A stretch of 64,000 nt of DNA, taken from Exiguobacterium aestuarii. Lineage in GTDB: Bacteria; Bacillota; Bacilli; Exiguobacteriales; Exiguobacteriaceae. Position numbers and translations under genes: made by a program. The notes beneath the pieces are model-generated. The model did not search any database and was not told the origin of the DNA. It saw only the letters and a program-made list of their open reading frames with translations. Location: positions 1,798,001 through 1,862,000 of the forward strand of contig NZ_JAIVAC010000001.1 of the NCBI RefSeq assembly GCF_020171655.1, in the 5' to 3' direction. Below are positions 46,895 through 55,805 of this stretch, in pieces (position 1 is the stretch's first letter; the number at the start of each line of letters is the position of its first letter).

Positions 46895-47323
46895 TTATTC
46901 TTCGAGTCCGAGACGTTGCGGCATGTGCGGAGCGAGTTGTCTCGCTTCTTCTAACCGTCCTGCTTCGACGAGCGTATGGAAATGTAAGAACTGTTCGTGC
47001 GATGCATCGCTGATGGCTGCCAAATAATCGACGTACCGATCGTAGACCGCTTTGTCTTCTGGGCGTGCCTCGATGAGTGCGATATACAGGCGAACGGTAT
47101 CCTCTCCGTAAAGGAGCGGGAACTCATCGTTCAATTGAAGCAGTTTATCGATCGAATCGACATCGACACCGTTCTCCTGATCGTAGTGCGTGATGACTTG
47201 TTCGGCGTGGTCCTCGAGGCGACCACGCCACTCTTCATACTCTTCTTCGTTCGTTTCGAGCATCTCGAACCAGTCTTCATTCAACATCTCTTCAATCTTG
47301 TTTACGCGTTCTGTAAAGTTCAT
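46895..47323 (-). CDS. Hypothetical acidic helical protein
   Basis: 142 aa, rich in Glu and Asp, fully helical in appearance, no signal peptide. The C-terminal half (DKAVYDRYVDYLAAISDASHEQFLHFHTLVEAGRLEEARQLAP) looks TPR-like. It overlaps the stop of the YwiB-like gene by one base and has a GGAGGAG site, so the two are an operon. Function unknown. Confidence 0.75.
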   Translation of the reverse strand: MNFTERVNKIEEMLNEDWFEMLETNEEEYEEWRGRLEDHAEQVITHYDQENGVDVDSIDKLLQLNDEFPLLYGEDTVRLYIALIEARPEDKAVYDRYVDYLAAISDASHEQFLHFHTLVEAGRLEEARQLAPHMPQRLGLEE

Positions 47324-47739
47324 CAGTCTTCTCCTCCTTCAAATGTCCATGTGACATGTACTTCATATATGCCAACATCTTCTTCATTCATGGACAACTC
47401 ATATACGAACGTACATGATTCTTCTGACACATCGAGGCGCGATGTCGTCGTCGCCATCGTCATCGACATATATGGATTCTTGTATAAGCTTTGCGTGAAG
47501 CGACCTTCGATGAAGGAGTGATTCATCTCGATCGGTCCTTTACAGATCAGCGCCAATCGTTCCGGCGTGTACTTGATTGTCGTCGGGACCGGTCCGTCCT
47601 CTTGTTGTTGGTCAAACATTAAAATAAAGCCAGTCTTCAATGGATAGTATAAACCGTCAGCCGAGAGCTCGATCGCCTCTGGCATGTCACTCATCCGTGT
47701 TGTTTGCTGGACACGCACGCGAAGTGGTTCAATCGCCAT
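47323..47739 (-). CDS. DUF1934 (YwiB-like) beta-barrel protein
   Basis: 138 aa from the second of two ATGs, six bases after AAAGGGGG; the first is too close to the site. The pattern GLYYPLKTGFILMFDQ, TTIKYTPERLALICKG and SFIEGRFTQSLYKNPY fits the DUF1934 calycin-like family. In B. subtilis ywiB precedes argS and rpoE; here argS is absent from the neighbourhood. Function not known. Confidence 0.75.
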   Translation of the reverse strand: MAIEPLRVRVQQTTRMSDMPEAIELSADGLYYPLKTGFILMFDQQQEDGPVPTTIKYTPERLALICKGPIEMNHSFIEGRFTQSLYKNPYMSMTMATTTSRLDVSEESCTFVYELSMNEEDVGIYEVHVTWTFEGGED

Positions 47740-47802
47740 GCTCATCCCCCTTTCCGTCAATTCATCGTACCATATGTGGTAGGAGTCGTTCTATCGACGG
47801 CG

Positions 47803-48351
47803 CTAAGTTTTCACGTAGACGAGATGATCTACCCAATCTTCGTTCTCAAAGATAAATCCTTTTCTCGTACACTCATACGACATGCCGACACGCTCCGCGA
47901 GACGAATGGACGCCTCATTGCCGAGATTGATATGTGCCTCGATTCGTTGAAAGTTCAACTCGTCAAAAGCGATGCGCATTGCCAGGTCGACTGCTTCTGT
48001 GCCATATCCCTGGCCCCAATGCTGATTATGAATCGTATACCCGACCCTCCCCCATTGAAACGCATCTCGCGCAAGAGTAGAAAAATCCACCATACCAAGG
48101 TGTGTCCCATCGTCGAGTCGGAAAATGGCGAAGACATGTGCCTCGTCTTCAAGCGCAAGTGACTGATGATTGTCGACTAGCTGGTCAAACCAAACGGACG
48201 TACAGTCGCTCATGTCTAATTTCCCAGGGTCATACTCATGTTGCGAAACAAGACGATTGGTAAATCCACTTAACCACGCGTCATAATCTTGCTTCTCTAA
48301 CGGTCGTACGACGATTCGATTCGTTTTTCGTTGATGTGTAAATCGGTTCAA
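47803..48351 (-). CDS. GNAT-family N-acetyltransferase, RimJ/RimL type
   Basis: 182 aa starting with TTG, about 10 bases after AAGGGGA; no ATG is near. Core motifs: VGYTIHNQHWGQGYGTEAVDLAMRIAF and RIEAHINLGNEASIRLAERVGM. It acts on an N-terminal amine or a small molecule; the substrate is unknown. It lies 34 bases behind the peptidase E gene. Confidence 0.88.
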   Translation of the reverse strand: MNRFTHQRKTNRIVVRPLEKQDYDAWLSGFTNRLVSQHEYDPGKLDMSDCTSVWFDQLVDNHQSLALEDEAHVFAIFRLDDGTHLGMVDFSTLARDAFQWGRVGYTIHNQHWGQGYGTEAVDLAMRIAFDELNFQRIEAHINLGNEASIRLAERVGMSYECTRKGFIFENEDWVDHLVYVKT

Positions 48352-48385
48352 TCTCTCAGGTCCCCTTCCTATTGGTTTTATACAG

Positions 48386-49048
48386 TCAGAAAAACTTCTT
48401 CCACTTTCCTTCCGAAATCACATCGACCTTTCCTTCATTCACACGAATTGCGGTCTCGTCGTCAATCGCATAAGCAGGTGCCTGTAACGCTTCCGCCCAC
48501 TCTGCCGCATCTCGTGACGTGTTCTCCGGGAGCATCTCGTGGTCAAGGTGCGGAAAGATTGAGAAGTCGACAAACCCTAACGTCTCATCGTTTTGGTCGT
48601 CGGATGCGCGCCATCCGACAAATGCTTCCCCGATTCGTGGTGTCATCACCATGCTACCTGCGCTCAATCCGACATACACGCCTTCCCAAGATGGGAGTAA
48701 TGCCACCACCCCGGACTGTTTCATCCAGTGATGTAAAAAGAGCGGATCGCCACCGTTCACCAATAACACGTCCGCCCGTTCAAATGCCGGTCTCCATACC
48801 GATTCATCGATACTCGGGAGCGCGCTCAGTTCGAGCACCCCGATTGATTTCCAACCTAACTCACACATCGGTGTCGAGAAATCTCCGTTAAAAAAGTTCC
48901 ATGCGTGCTGCGTTCCACCGTTCAACGCATAGATGGCTGTCGGGATACAGAGTGCCTCACACTCTTCAATCGGCTTGTCTAATAACTCCAGAAGCGCTTG
49001 TTTGATGCTTTCATTCTTTATGCCTGCTGACGTTAATAACAGTTTCAT
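48386..49048 (-). CDS. Peptidase E-like (S51) class I glutamine amidotransferase-fold protein
   Basis: 220 aa. The nucleophile elbow is VGLSAGSMVM (Ser), with a preceding LLVNGGDPLFL, as in dipeptidase E (PepE) and its relatives. PepE cuts Asp-Xaa dipeptides. Catalytic His/Glu positions fit PHLDHEML. An AAGGAGGAG site precedes the ATG. Cytosolic. Confidence 0.88.
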   Translation of the reverse strand: MKLLLTSAGIKNESIKQALLELLDKPIEECEALCIPTAIYALNGGTQHAWNFFNGDFSTPMCELGWKSIGVLELSALPSIDESVWRPAFERADVLLVNGGDPLFLHHWMKQSGVVALLPSWEGVYVGLSAGSMVMTPRIGEAFVGWRASDDQNDETLGFVDFSIFPHLDHEMLPENTSRDAAEWAEALQAPAYAIDDETAIRVNEGKVDVISEGKWKKFF

Positions 49049-49118
49049 CTACGTCTCCTCCTTCTTCATCTCCCTATAAGGAGTTCGCATGAGTCGCCGT
49101 CATCCCCTTTGTTCAACA

Positions 49119-49153
49119 AAAAAGGTCGTAGACGAATTCTCGTCCACGACCTT
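49119..49153 (-). terminator. Rho-independent terminator after the alpha-glucosidase gene
   Basis: 14-bp stem with one G-T pair (49122-49135 with 49140-49153), four-base loop, TTTTTT on the minus strand. Confidence 0.9.
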
Positions 49154-49167
49154 GGGGTTCTGAAAAA

Positions 49168-50874
49168 TTAGCTGACTTTATACACGCGGCCTTCGAACGG
49201 CTTCAAGTGAAGAAGCGTCGATTCTGCATCGCCCTCGACCGGCATGTTGCTCAAGACGACATCTTTCGCACGAAGTGTCTGGTCCATATCGAACATCGTC
49301 TCTTTCGCCGTCAAGTTCGTGACGACAAGGTACTGCGTATCACCGAGTGTACGCGTATACGCATAGACTTCCGGGTGATCTGGTAAGACGACATCATACG
49401 CCCCGTATACAAACGTCTCATCGTCTTTACGGAGTTGAATCATCTCTTTATAGAAGTTAAAGATAGAGTCCTCGTCTTCAAGCTGTGCTTCGACGTTGAT
49501 GTCTGTATAGTTCGGGTTGATGCCGACCCATGGCTTCTCTGCGAACGTGAAGCCGGCGTTCGGTGCATCACTCCACTGCATCGGAGTGCGTGTGTTGTCG
49601 CGTGACGAGTTCCACGTGATGCGCATCATCTCGTCATGACTCTTCCCTTGCTCGACGCCGATATAGTAGCGATTGCGTGTCGCGATATCGTCATATTGGT
49701 CGATTGAATCGAATTTAACGTTCGTCATCCCGATTTCTTGACCTTGATAGATAAATGGCGTTCCTTGCATGAGGAAGTACATCATCGCAATCGACTTCGC
49801 GCTTTCTTTCCAGTAACGCTCATCGTCTCCCCATTTCGAGACCGTACGTGTCTGGTCATGGTTTTCGACGTAAAGGGCGTTCCATCCGTCAGCTTCAAGT
49901 CCTTTTTGCCATTTCGTCAATACGTTCTTCAAGTGGACGACATCGAGTTTCGAATCGGCGTCCTCACTCCATAGGTCCATGTGTTCGAATTGGAAGACCA
50001 TGTTCATCTTCCCTTCTTTTTCACCGACCCAAAGGTGTGCATCGTCAGGTGATACACCGTTCGCCTCACCGACTGTCATGATGTCATGTTTATTGAACGT
50101 CTCGTCACGAAGCTCTTCTAAATAATCGTGAATCCCGTCCACGTTCATGTGCATCTCGAACGACGGTACAAAGTCGAGGTCGTTCGGGTTCGGCAAGTCG
50201 GCGAACGTCGGATTCTTGCGGATGTGGCTGATCGCATCGACACGGAACCCGTCGATTCCTTTTTCGAGCCACCAGTTGATCATGTCGTATACGGCTGTAC
50301 GCATCTCAGCGTTTTCCCAGTTGAGGTCCGGCTGTTTTTTCGAGAAGACGTGCAAGTAGTATTGCTCCGTCGCTTCATCGAATTCCCAAGCCGAGCCACC
50401 AAAGATCGATTCCCAGTTGTTCGGCTTCGATCCGTCTGGTTTCCCGTCGCGCCAGATGTACCAGTCACGCTTCGGATTGTCTTTTGAGCTCTTCGATTCA
50501 ATGAACCAAGGGTGCTCATCCGACGTATGGTTGACGACGAGGTCGAGCAACAGTTTCATACCGCGCTGATGCACTTCGTCCAATAAGCGGTCGAAGTCTT
50601 CCATCGTACCGAATTCGTCCATGATGTCCTGATAGTCACTAATGTCATACCCGTTGTCATCGTTTGGCGATTTATACATTGGGCAAATCCAGATGACGTC
50701 AATACCGAGGTCTTTCAAATAGTCGAGCTTATCGATGATTCCTTGAATGTCTCCGATTCCGTCTCCGTTCGCGTCATAAAAACTGCGCGGATAAATCTGA
50801 TAGGCGACGGCTTCTTTCCACCAGTTGCGTTTAAGCGTTTGTGTTTGTTGTTGTTCTCGTTGTAAAAGTTGCAT
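49168..50874 (-). CDS. GH13 alpha-glucosidase
   Basis: 568 aa from the ATG 12 bases after AAGGAG; an ATG pair 14 codons upstream has no site but is possible. The catalytic residues are Asp213 (GFRVDAI), Glu270 (VGEANG) and Asp340 (VENHDQ). Ala after the nucleophile Asp is found in alpha-1,4-glucosidases, while oligo-1,6-glucosidases carry Val there, so maltose-type substrates are likely. It is intracellular (no signal) and stands alone. A CcpA/LacI-type box lies in its promoter region. Confidence 0.92.
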   Translation of the reverse strand: MQLLQREQQQTQTLKRNWWKEAVAYQIYPRSFYDANGDGIGDIQGIIDKLDYLKDLGIDVIWICPMYKSPNDDNGYDISDYQDIMDEFGTMEDFDRLLDEVHQRGMKLLLDLVVNHTSDEHPWFIESKSSKDNPKRDWYIWRDGKPDGSKPNNWESIFGGSAWEFDEATEQYYLHVFSKKQPDLNWENAEMRTAVYDMINWWLEKGIDGFRVDAISHIRKNPTFADLPNPNDLDFVPSFEMHMNVDGIHDYLEELRDETFNKHDIMTVGEANGVSPDDAHLWVGEKEGKMNMVFQFEHMDLWSEDADSKLDVVHLKNVLTKWQKGLEADGWNALYVENHDQTRTVSKWGDDERYWKESAKSIAMMYFLMQGTPFIYQGQEIGMTNVKFDSIDQYDDIATRNRYYIGVEQGKSHDEMMRITWNSSRDNTRTPMQWSDAPNAGFTFAEKPWVGINPNYTDINVEAQLEDEDSIFNFYKEMIQLRKDDETFVYGAYDVVLPDHPEVYAYTRTLGDTQYLVVTNLTAKETMFDMDQTLRAKDVVLSNMPVEGDAESTLLHLKPFEGRVYKVS

Positions 50875-50957
50875 GTGATCTAGATACTCCTTATCCCAAA
50901 ACTCACTGCTCATCATTTATAATTATCTTATTCGTGCTGTGAACTTTATATCATTAG

Positions 50958-50971
50958 CGCAATCGTTTGCA
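50958..50971 (-). promoter_or_regulatory. CcpA/LacI-type operator upstream of the alpha-glucosidase gene
   Basis: Minus strand TGCAAACGATTGCG fits TGNAANCGNTNNCA in 13 of 14 positions and contains the palindrome GCAAACGATTGC. A TATAAA lies a few bases downstream. It could be read by CcpA or by a MalR-type repressor. Confidence 0.6.
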
Positions 50972-51087
50972 CGATGCAATAAATTTATCTTACCAAAAAA
51001 CATTCGATGATACAAAGATGTTTCATCAGCATACTCAACGTGTACCCTACACGATTTTGAAAAGAAATGAAAGCGAGGTGCCTCATC

Positions 51088-51552
51088 ATGTTTCGATTTG
51101 CGACACTTGATGATTTTTCAGCCATCGACCAATTAATTGTAAAGAAAGCGAAAGAGTTTCAGACAGCCGGGAAATCCCAATGGGTCAAATATTTAGAGCC
51201 GAGTCACTCGGATTATGTCCGCCACGATTTAACGAAAGGGACTGTGTTTGTGTATGTACGCGACAATCAAGTCGTCGGTGCGGTCAGTCTCATCCCACCG
51301 ACCGATTGGGATCTTGCTCTCTGGGACAACCCGAACGGTGCCGTCTACTTGCACCGACTCGTCACGGACTCGAACGTAAAAGGAGAACGCATCGGCGAGC
51401 GTCTGATGCAGTACGCCCTCTCTCACACTGCCTCGACCGTCCGATTGGATTGCGTGGCAGACAACACGTTCTTGAATGAATATTATCCACAGTTCGGCTT
51501 CCGTTACATCGGGGAGCGGAATGGATTTTCGTTATTTGAAAAACAGGCTTGA
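51088..51552 (+). CDS. GNAT-family N-acetyltransferase
   Basis: 154 aa from the ATG after GAGGTG; an ATG seven codons upstream lacks a site. Motifs: VYLHRLVTDSNVKGERIGERLMQYAL (acetyl-CoA loop, weak form) and RLDCVADNTFLNEYYPQFGFRYIG. Substrate unknown. Its end overlaps the promoter of the MerR/TipAL-type gene downstream. Confidence 0.87.
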   Translation: MFRFATLDDFSAIDQLIVKKAKEFQTAGKSQWVKYLEPSHSDYVRHDLTKGTVFVYVRDNQVVGAVSLIPPTDWDLALWDNPNGAVYLHRLVTDSNVKGERIGERLMQYALSHTASTVRLDCVADNTFLNEYYPQFGFRYIGERNGFSLFEKQA

Positions 51553-51579
51553 CCTTAACGTGACGTCAACCTTTACGCT
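51549..51579 (+). promoter_or_regulatory. MerR-type promoter with 19-bp spacer
   Basis: TTGACC (51549-51554), 19-bp spacer, TACGCT (51574-51579), with the inverted arms TTGAC/GTCAA (51549-51553 and 51565-51569) in the spacer region. A long spacer with a dyad is the hallmark of MerR-controlled promoters. Confidence 0.5.
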
Positions 51580-51599
51580 TGTGCTAAGGAGGTGAAGGG

Positions 51600-52364
51600 A
51601 TGTATACGATTCAACAACTTGCGTCACTCGCCGGAACGACGACACGGACGCTTCGCCATTATGACGCGATCGGTCTCCTCGTCCCTACACGAGACGACAA
51701 CGGCTACCGACGTTATACGTCAAGCGACGCCGAACGTCTACAGCTCATCTTACTGTATCGAACACTCGACGTTCCGCTCGACCAAATCGGACAATTGCTC
51801 GATGCATCGACGTTTGATCGAGTCGAAGTATTGAACGAACATGTCGAGGCGTTACGACAAAAAGCCGCCTATTTCGCGCAACTCGCGAAGACGGCGGAAG
51901 CGACCCTCACCTCACTCAAAGGAGGGATTCCGATGGAAGACAAATCATTGTTCAAGGGATTGTCTTATGAGGAGATTCAAGCACATGAGGCAAAACATCA
52001 AGATGAGGTAATTGAGCGTTGGGGAGACAGTTCTGCTTACAAAACCGCGCAAGAACGAGCTGCGAAGCGTTCGAAAGCGGACTGGGAACGCATGAATCAG
52101 ATGCAACTCGATTTGATTGCGCCACTCGTCGACTTGTTTCGTTCACAAGTCGCAATCGAGGATGACCGGGTTCAATCGATTGTGAAAGACAATCATCTGT
52201 TCATCCACACACACTTTTATGACTGTTCGCTCGATATGTTCAGCGGACTCGGACAGATGTATGTAGCGGATGAGCGATTCACCGCCTATTATGATCGCTT
52301 CGAACCAGGTCTTGCATCGTATTATAACGAAGCCATCCAATATTATTGTATCGCCAACAGTTAA
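51600..52364 (+). CDS. MerR-family regulator with TipAS drug-binding domain (TipAL-like)
   Basis: 254 aa. The MerR winged helix is at the N-terminus (YTIQQLASLAGTTTRTLRHYDAIGLL), a coiled dimer helix follows (about 75-105), and the TipAS domain runs from about 125 to the end (EEIQAHEAKHQDEVIERWGDSSAYKTA). TipAS domains trap thiopeptides or other drugs and switch on the MerR promoter. An AAGGAGGTG site precedes the ATG. It probably controls itself; no resistance gene lies directly next to it. Confidence 0.92.
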   Translation: MYTIQQLASLAGTTTRTLRHYDAIGLLVPTRDDNGYRRYTSSDAERLQLILLYRTLDVPLDQIGQLLDASTFDRVEVLNEHVEALRQKAAYFAQLAKTAEATLTSLKGGIPMEDKSLFKGLSYEEIQAHEAKHQDEVIERWGDSSAYKTAQERAAKRSKADWERMNQMQLDLIAPLVDLFRSQVAIEDDRVQSIVKDNHLFIHTHFYDCSLDMFSGLGQMYVADERFTAYYDRFEPGLASYYNEAIQYYCIANS

Positions 52365-52389
52365 AGTCCAAGCCTCAGGCTTGGACTTT
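52363..52389. terminator. Bidirectional terminator between convergent genes
   Basis: Perfect 12-bp stem (AAAGTCCAAGCC with its complement), three-base loop. It overlaps the stop regions of the TipAL-like gene and the formyltransferase-like gene. Confidence 0.85.
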
Positions 52390-53034
52390 AATTTGTCGTC
52401 GGTCTAGTTGTACGAGATCTAGTGTTTCGATGTGTCGACGCAACATCGGTAACACCGTGGTCAATTGTAAATAAGGATAGGTGGCAAAATTGTCGCTTCC
52501 GCCTTTATAGATGACCGCCCGATCGAGAACGCGCCATCCTTGTGTCGTCCATTGTTCGAGCGTCGCCTCACAAAAAGAAGGCACGGATTGAATCGCCCAA
52601 TAGGCTTGTAGCTGCCCTTTCGCCATCGATGGACGAACGGTGATGATAGGGCATGACAACTGGTTCAAACGACTCGACTCGATTGGACCGGTTTCATGAA
52701 TCACGAGCAACTTCGGTTCAAGTCGTTCGAGCCACATGAGCGTTTTGTCATCATTCAAGGATGAGACATGGATGAGGTGATGAGGAGGAATCGGAGAATC
52801 CTGTAACGGATAACGCTCTCTCACTTCTCGAATACGCGCTTGACTCGTCCATTTCATATATGGCGTCGCCCATCGAATATATAGATGAGTAATCCACTGT
52901 TTGAGCGACTGCGGTCGATGTTCAGTGGGACCGTCTTCTTGAATGACATGTGTCACGCCTAAATCGCGGATCGCGTGATAAATATGCTTAGACGTTTCAT
53001 GCTCACTAATCAGCAGAACAATCGGTCGAACCAT
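52375..53034 (-). CDS. Formyltransferase-like protein lacking the catalytic Asn and His
   Basis: 219 aa. The middle reads LSCPIITVRPSMAKGQLQAYWAIQS, which lines up with the formyltransferase core (I-I-N-x-H-P-S, then a G-x-H-x-x-x-W-A loop) of sugar N-formyltransferases and Fmt. The Asn and His of N-x-H are Thr and Arg here. The end DNFATYPYLQL also matches that family. It is the last gene of an operon with a 4,6-dehydratase and an aminotransferase, the standard set for an N-formylated amino sugar. It is probably non-catalytic or changed in function. A GGAGGTG site precedes the ATG. Confidence 0.65.
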   Translation of the reverse strand: MVRPIVLLISEHETSKHIYHAIRDLGVTHVIQEDGPTEHRPQSLKQWITHLYIRWATPYMKWTSQARIREVRERYPLQDSPIPPHHLIHVSSLNDDKTLMWLERLEPKLLVIHETGPIESSRLNQLSCPIITVRPSMAKGQLQAYWAIQSVPSFCEATLEQWTTQGWRVLDRAVIYKGGSDNFATYPYLQLTTVLPMLRRHIETLDLVQLDRRQIKVQA

Positions 53035-53058
53035 ATAGACGACACCTCCATCCTAGGA

Positions 53059-54069
53059 TTATCCGTGTCCTTGTCGCGAAACATGGACTTGTTGATTACA
53101 ATAATCCGCAACCTCTTCCATCGACAAACTCATCCATCCGTACTCTTTCTCAAGCACTTTATAATGTTTGAGAATAGCCTCAAGCATGTTAACGTTCTGT
53201 TCAATGTTTTTTCCAAAGTTGTGGGGATGCCACCACAGATGATAAAGTTCACCTCGTTTGGCGGCTTGTGTCATGCTTTGCTTAATTCGACGAAGCTTTA
53301 AAATTTCCACTATACGTAAAGATGGAACGTATGGACGCAGAAAACGACTTGATGGAACGTTGTATGGGTGAGTCTGTTGGATTGAATTCCATGTAGACGT
53401 ATGATGCCCTGTCAAATTGATGTACGCATCAAGCAACCGAATCGCACGTCGTAATAGACCTTCATCCCCGCGGGCATCAGGATGATAGATACGATGTTGT
53501 TCGTTACCACGATATACTTCTATCCCTAGCATGCCCGCAGCTTCATGAAATGCTCCATCCGATTGATTCCGTGGGTATACTATGCTTCGAATCGGTAAGT
53601 TATGAAGAGCTCCCACTCGTTTTGCCGCTTCAATATCGGCTTTAAACGCTTCAACGGTAACACCTTGCTCTAAACATGATAGGTGTGAGAAAGTATGAGT
53701 TCCAATGGTTTGATGAGGCGTTTTCATAATTTGATCAACTAACGATTTTCCAAAATGGTACGGATCCGTTCGCTCATTTTCTCCAATCTGTTTCAACCAT
53801 TCATAAGAGGAGTACTTAGGTTTAACATAATTCGGTAGACGTGTTGGTAAATGAAGAAGTAGTTCAGTTTTCGATTCAAAAAATAGAAATCCTACCGTAG
53901 ACCATGTCACGTGCATGCCGTATGTCGTAAAGAGTTCCAGTAAACGAGGCACGACTTGACGAACACCTAAGATATTCTCACCGTACTCCTCTAGCGTGAC
54001 CGCATCAAACGTACCCCAGTTCAGTTCGAAGTCTAGTGAGATGACAAACGCCCCATTCATTCGATTCAC
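53059..54069 (-). CDS. Polysaccharide deacetylase-family protein
   Basis: 336 aa. NodB-type motifs: SLDFELNWG (Asp13), HVTWSTVGFLF, TIGTHTFSHLSC (metal His125 and His129), IVYPRNQ and LYHLWWHPHNF. No signal peptide or membrane span, so it would act in the cytosol on a sugar nucleotide or lipid-linked glycan. It overlaps the stop of the repeat protein upstream by four bases. Confidence 0.85.
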   Translation of the reverse strand: MNRMNGAFVISLDFELNWGTFDAVTLEEYGENILGVRQVVPRLLELFTTYGMHVTWSTVGFLFFESKTELLLHLPTRLPNYVKPKYSSYEWLKQIGENERTDPYHFGKSLVDQIMKTPHQTIGTHTFSHLSCLEQGVTVEAFKADIEAAKRVGALHNLPIRSIVYPRNQSDGAFHEAAGMLGIEVYRGNEQHRIYHPDARGDEGLLRRAIRLLDAYINLTGHHTSTWNSIQQTHPYNVPSSRFLRPYVPSLRIVEILKLRRIKQSMTQAAKRGELYHLWWHPHNFGKNIEQNVNMLEAILKHYKVLEKEYGWMSLSMEEVADYCNQQVHVSRQGHG

Positions 54070-54650
54070 TCCCTTCCTCTCCCTTCTGATTCATAAATTC
54101 CAAGTTCATCAAGTGCGCTTTTCCATGAACCAAAACGTCTTGACACTTTTGCAACGCTCGGTTTCTGAAATCGCTTTGCCCATTTTTGATATGTGATTGC
54201 ATTAAATGGCTTCAAAATACGATATGCCTCAAACAACGCTTGAACCATCTCTACTTTTTCGCGCTCTGGCTGAACAGTAAAGTGTTGTTCTTCTAAACGC
54301 TCGACCGCTTTGACTGCGAGACTCCACGACCCGAAGTGGGTAATAATATCGCCTAATGAAGGAACACTTCGTCCTGATGCCCAGTGCCGATATTGAGCAC
54401 TTGTCAGTTTTCCTTCTTCTGTCGATGCGAGCCGAAGTGCCTGAATCATATCATGGGATTCATAACGTCTGATTTCTAACAATCCCGATGCTTTCAGGGC
54501 ATTCGTCCATGTCCCATATACAGATAAAATGTCTAGAAACGTGGGAGCATTTTTCCCTTGGCTCCATCGTTGATATTGTGTCACCGTGAGAGATGGAGTC
54601 AGAGATGCTGCGGTTTGAAGCGCTCGAATGATCTCTGCTTCCGTTTTCAT
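54066..54650 (-). CDS. Protein made of three homing-endonuclease-associated repeats, no nuclease domain
   Basis: 194 aa with three copies of a 54-aa repeat (about 4-57, 64-117, 132-184). Each copy has I-x-x-A-L near the start, then Y-x-x-W, P-S or P-T, and (F/Y)-G-(S/T)-W-x-x-A-(L/V), the pattern of the HNH_repeat family found beside homing nucleases. No HNH, GIY-YIG or LAGLIDADG motif is present. It sits inside the sugar operon with AAGGAGG before the ATG and four-base overlap with the deacetylase gene. A DNA-binding regulatory role is inferred. Confidence 0.8.
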   Translation of the reverse strand: MKTEAEIIRALQTAASLTPSLTVTQYQRWSQGKNAPTFLDILSVYGTWTNALKASGLLEIRRYESHDMIQALRLASTEEGKLTSAQYRHWASGRSVPSLGDIITHFGSWSLAVKAVERLEEQHFTVQPEREKVEMVQALFEAYRILKPFNAITYQKWAKRFQKPSVAKVSRRFGSWKSALDELGIYESEGRGRE

Positions 54651-54662
54651 TTCATTTCCTCC

Positions 54663-55805
54663 TTACACGCTTTTTTCTTTTACGAAATGGCGTGTATCTA
54701 GCACGGCCTGAATCACTTTCTGTTGTTCACCAATCGTCAAGCTTGAACTCGATGGCAAGCAAACACCGTTTTCAAATAAGTGGCGACTCATGTCTTCCCC
54801 GTCAACCGTGACATATTCGGCATCTCGATAAATCGGTTGTAGGTGCATCGGTTTCCAGACTGGCCGTGATTCAATTTCGGCGTCGCTCAACTGTTGAATC
54901 AACTGATCACGGCTGGCGATATCGCGTCCGACTTGCATGGCGGTCAACCAACGATTCGCACGAGAGAAAGGGATTTCTTGTTGATACGTGACATCAATCG
55001 TCGAAAACATTTGTTCATACCGACGAAAGACGTTACGTCTCGCCCGGACTCGTTGTTCGATGACCTCTAGCTGTCCTCGACCGATCCCTGCCGACACATT
55101 ACTCAAGCGATAGTTGTACCCGACTTCTTCATGTTCGTAATGTAAAACGTTCTCTCTTGCTTGCGTTGCGAGTTTCAACGCATATTGGCGCTGACTGTCA
55201 GAGCCTAGCAATAGCATCCCTCCACCGGATGTGGTGATGATTTTGTTCCCATTGAACGAATAAAATCCGATGTCACCAATCGTACCGGTCATCTGCCCTT
55301 TCCAAGTCGCTCCGAGCGATTCCGCCGCATCCTCAATCAGTGTCACCCCAAACTCTTGGCAAATGTGACGAATCTCGCCAATCTTCGCGACTACCCCGTA
55401 TAAATGAACGACGATGACCGCTTTTGGTAACTTTCCTTTTGTAGCGGCTTGAACCAATGCTTTTCGCAATGCTTCCGGTGACATGTTCCACGTTTCCCTC
55501 TCTGAATCGATGAATACCGGTGTCGCCCCGACATACAGAATGGGATTGACCGAAGCGACGAATGTGAGCGACTGACAAAAGATCACATCTCCTCTTTCGA
55601 TTCCTAACGTCAACAACGCGAGATGGAGCGCCGCTGTGCCAGAACTCGTTGCGAGTGTATGCGGGTGATCAACGTACTTCCCAAGCTCTTCTTCAAAGGC
55701 GTTAACGTTCGGACCGAGTGGCGCAATCCAGTTACTTGTGAATGCTTCTTCTACATAAGCCATCTCTCGTCCGGACATGTGCGGTTTTGATAATAAAATA
55801 GTCAT
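54663..55805 (-). CDS. DegT/DnrJ/EryC1/StrS-family sugar aminotransferase
   Basis: 380 aa from the ATG 10 bases after AAGGAGG; the upstream frame lies in the epimerase-like gene. The PLP Lys is in FNGNKIITTSGGG, and GSGTAALHLAL-like and EDAAESLGA motifs are present. Such enzymes (PglE, PseC, perosamine synthase) put an amino group on a 4-keto-6-deoxy sugar. That product would come from the dehydratase encoded upstream. It overlaps the upstream stop by four bases. Confidence 0.92.
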   Translation of the reverse strand: MTILLSKPHMSGREMAYVEEAFTSNWIAPLGPNVNAFEEELGKYVDHPHTLATSSGTAALHLALLTLGIERGDVIFCQSLTFVASVNPILYVGATPVFIDSERETWNMSPEALRKALVQAATKGKLPKAVIVVHLYGVVAKIGEIRHICQEFGVTLIEDAAESLGATWKGQMTGTIGDIGFYSFNGNKIITTSGGGMLLLGSDSQRQYALKLATQARENVLHYEHEEVGYNYRLSNVSAGIGRGQLEVIEQRVRARRNVFRRYEQMFSTIDVTYQQEIPFSRANRWLTAMQVGRDIASRDQLIQQLSDAEIESRPVWKPMHLQPIYRDAEYVTVDGEDMSRHLFENGVCLPSSSSLTIGEQQKVIQAVLDTRHFVKEKSV

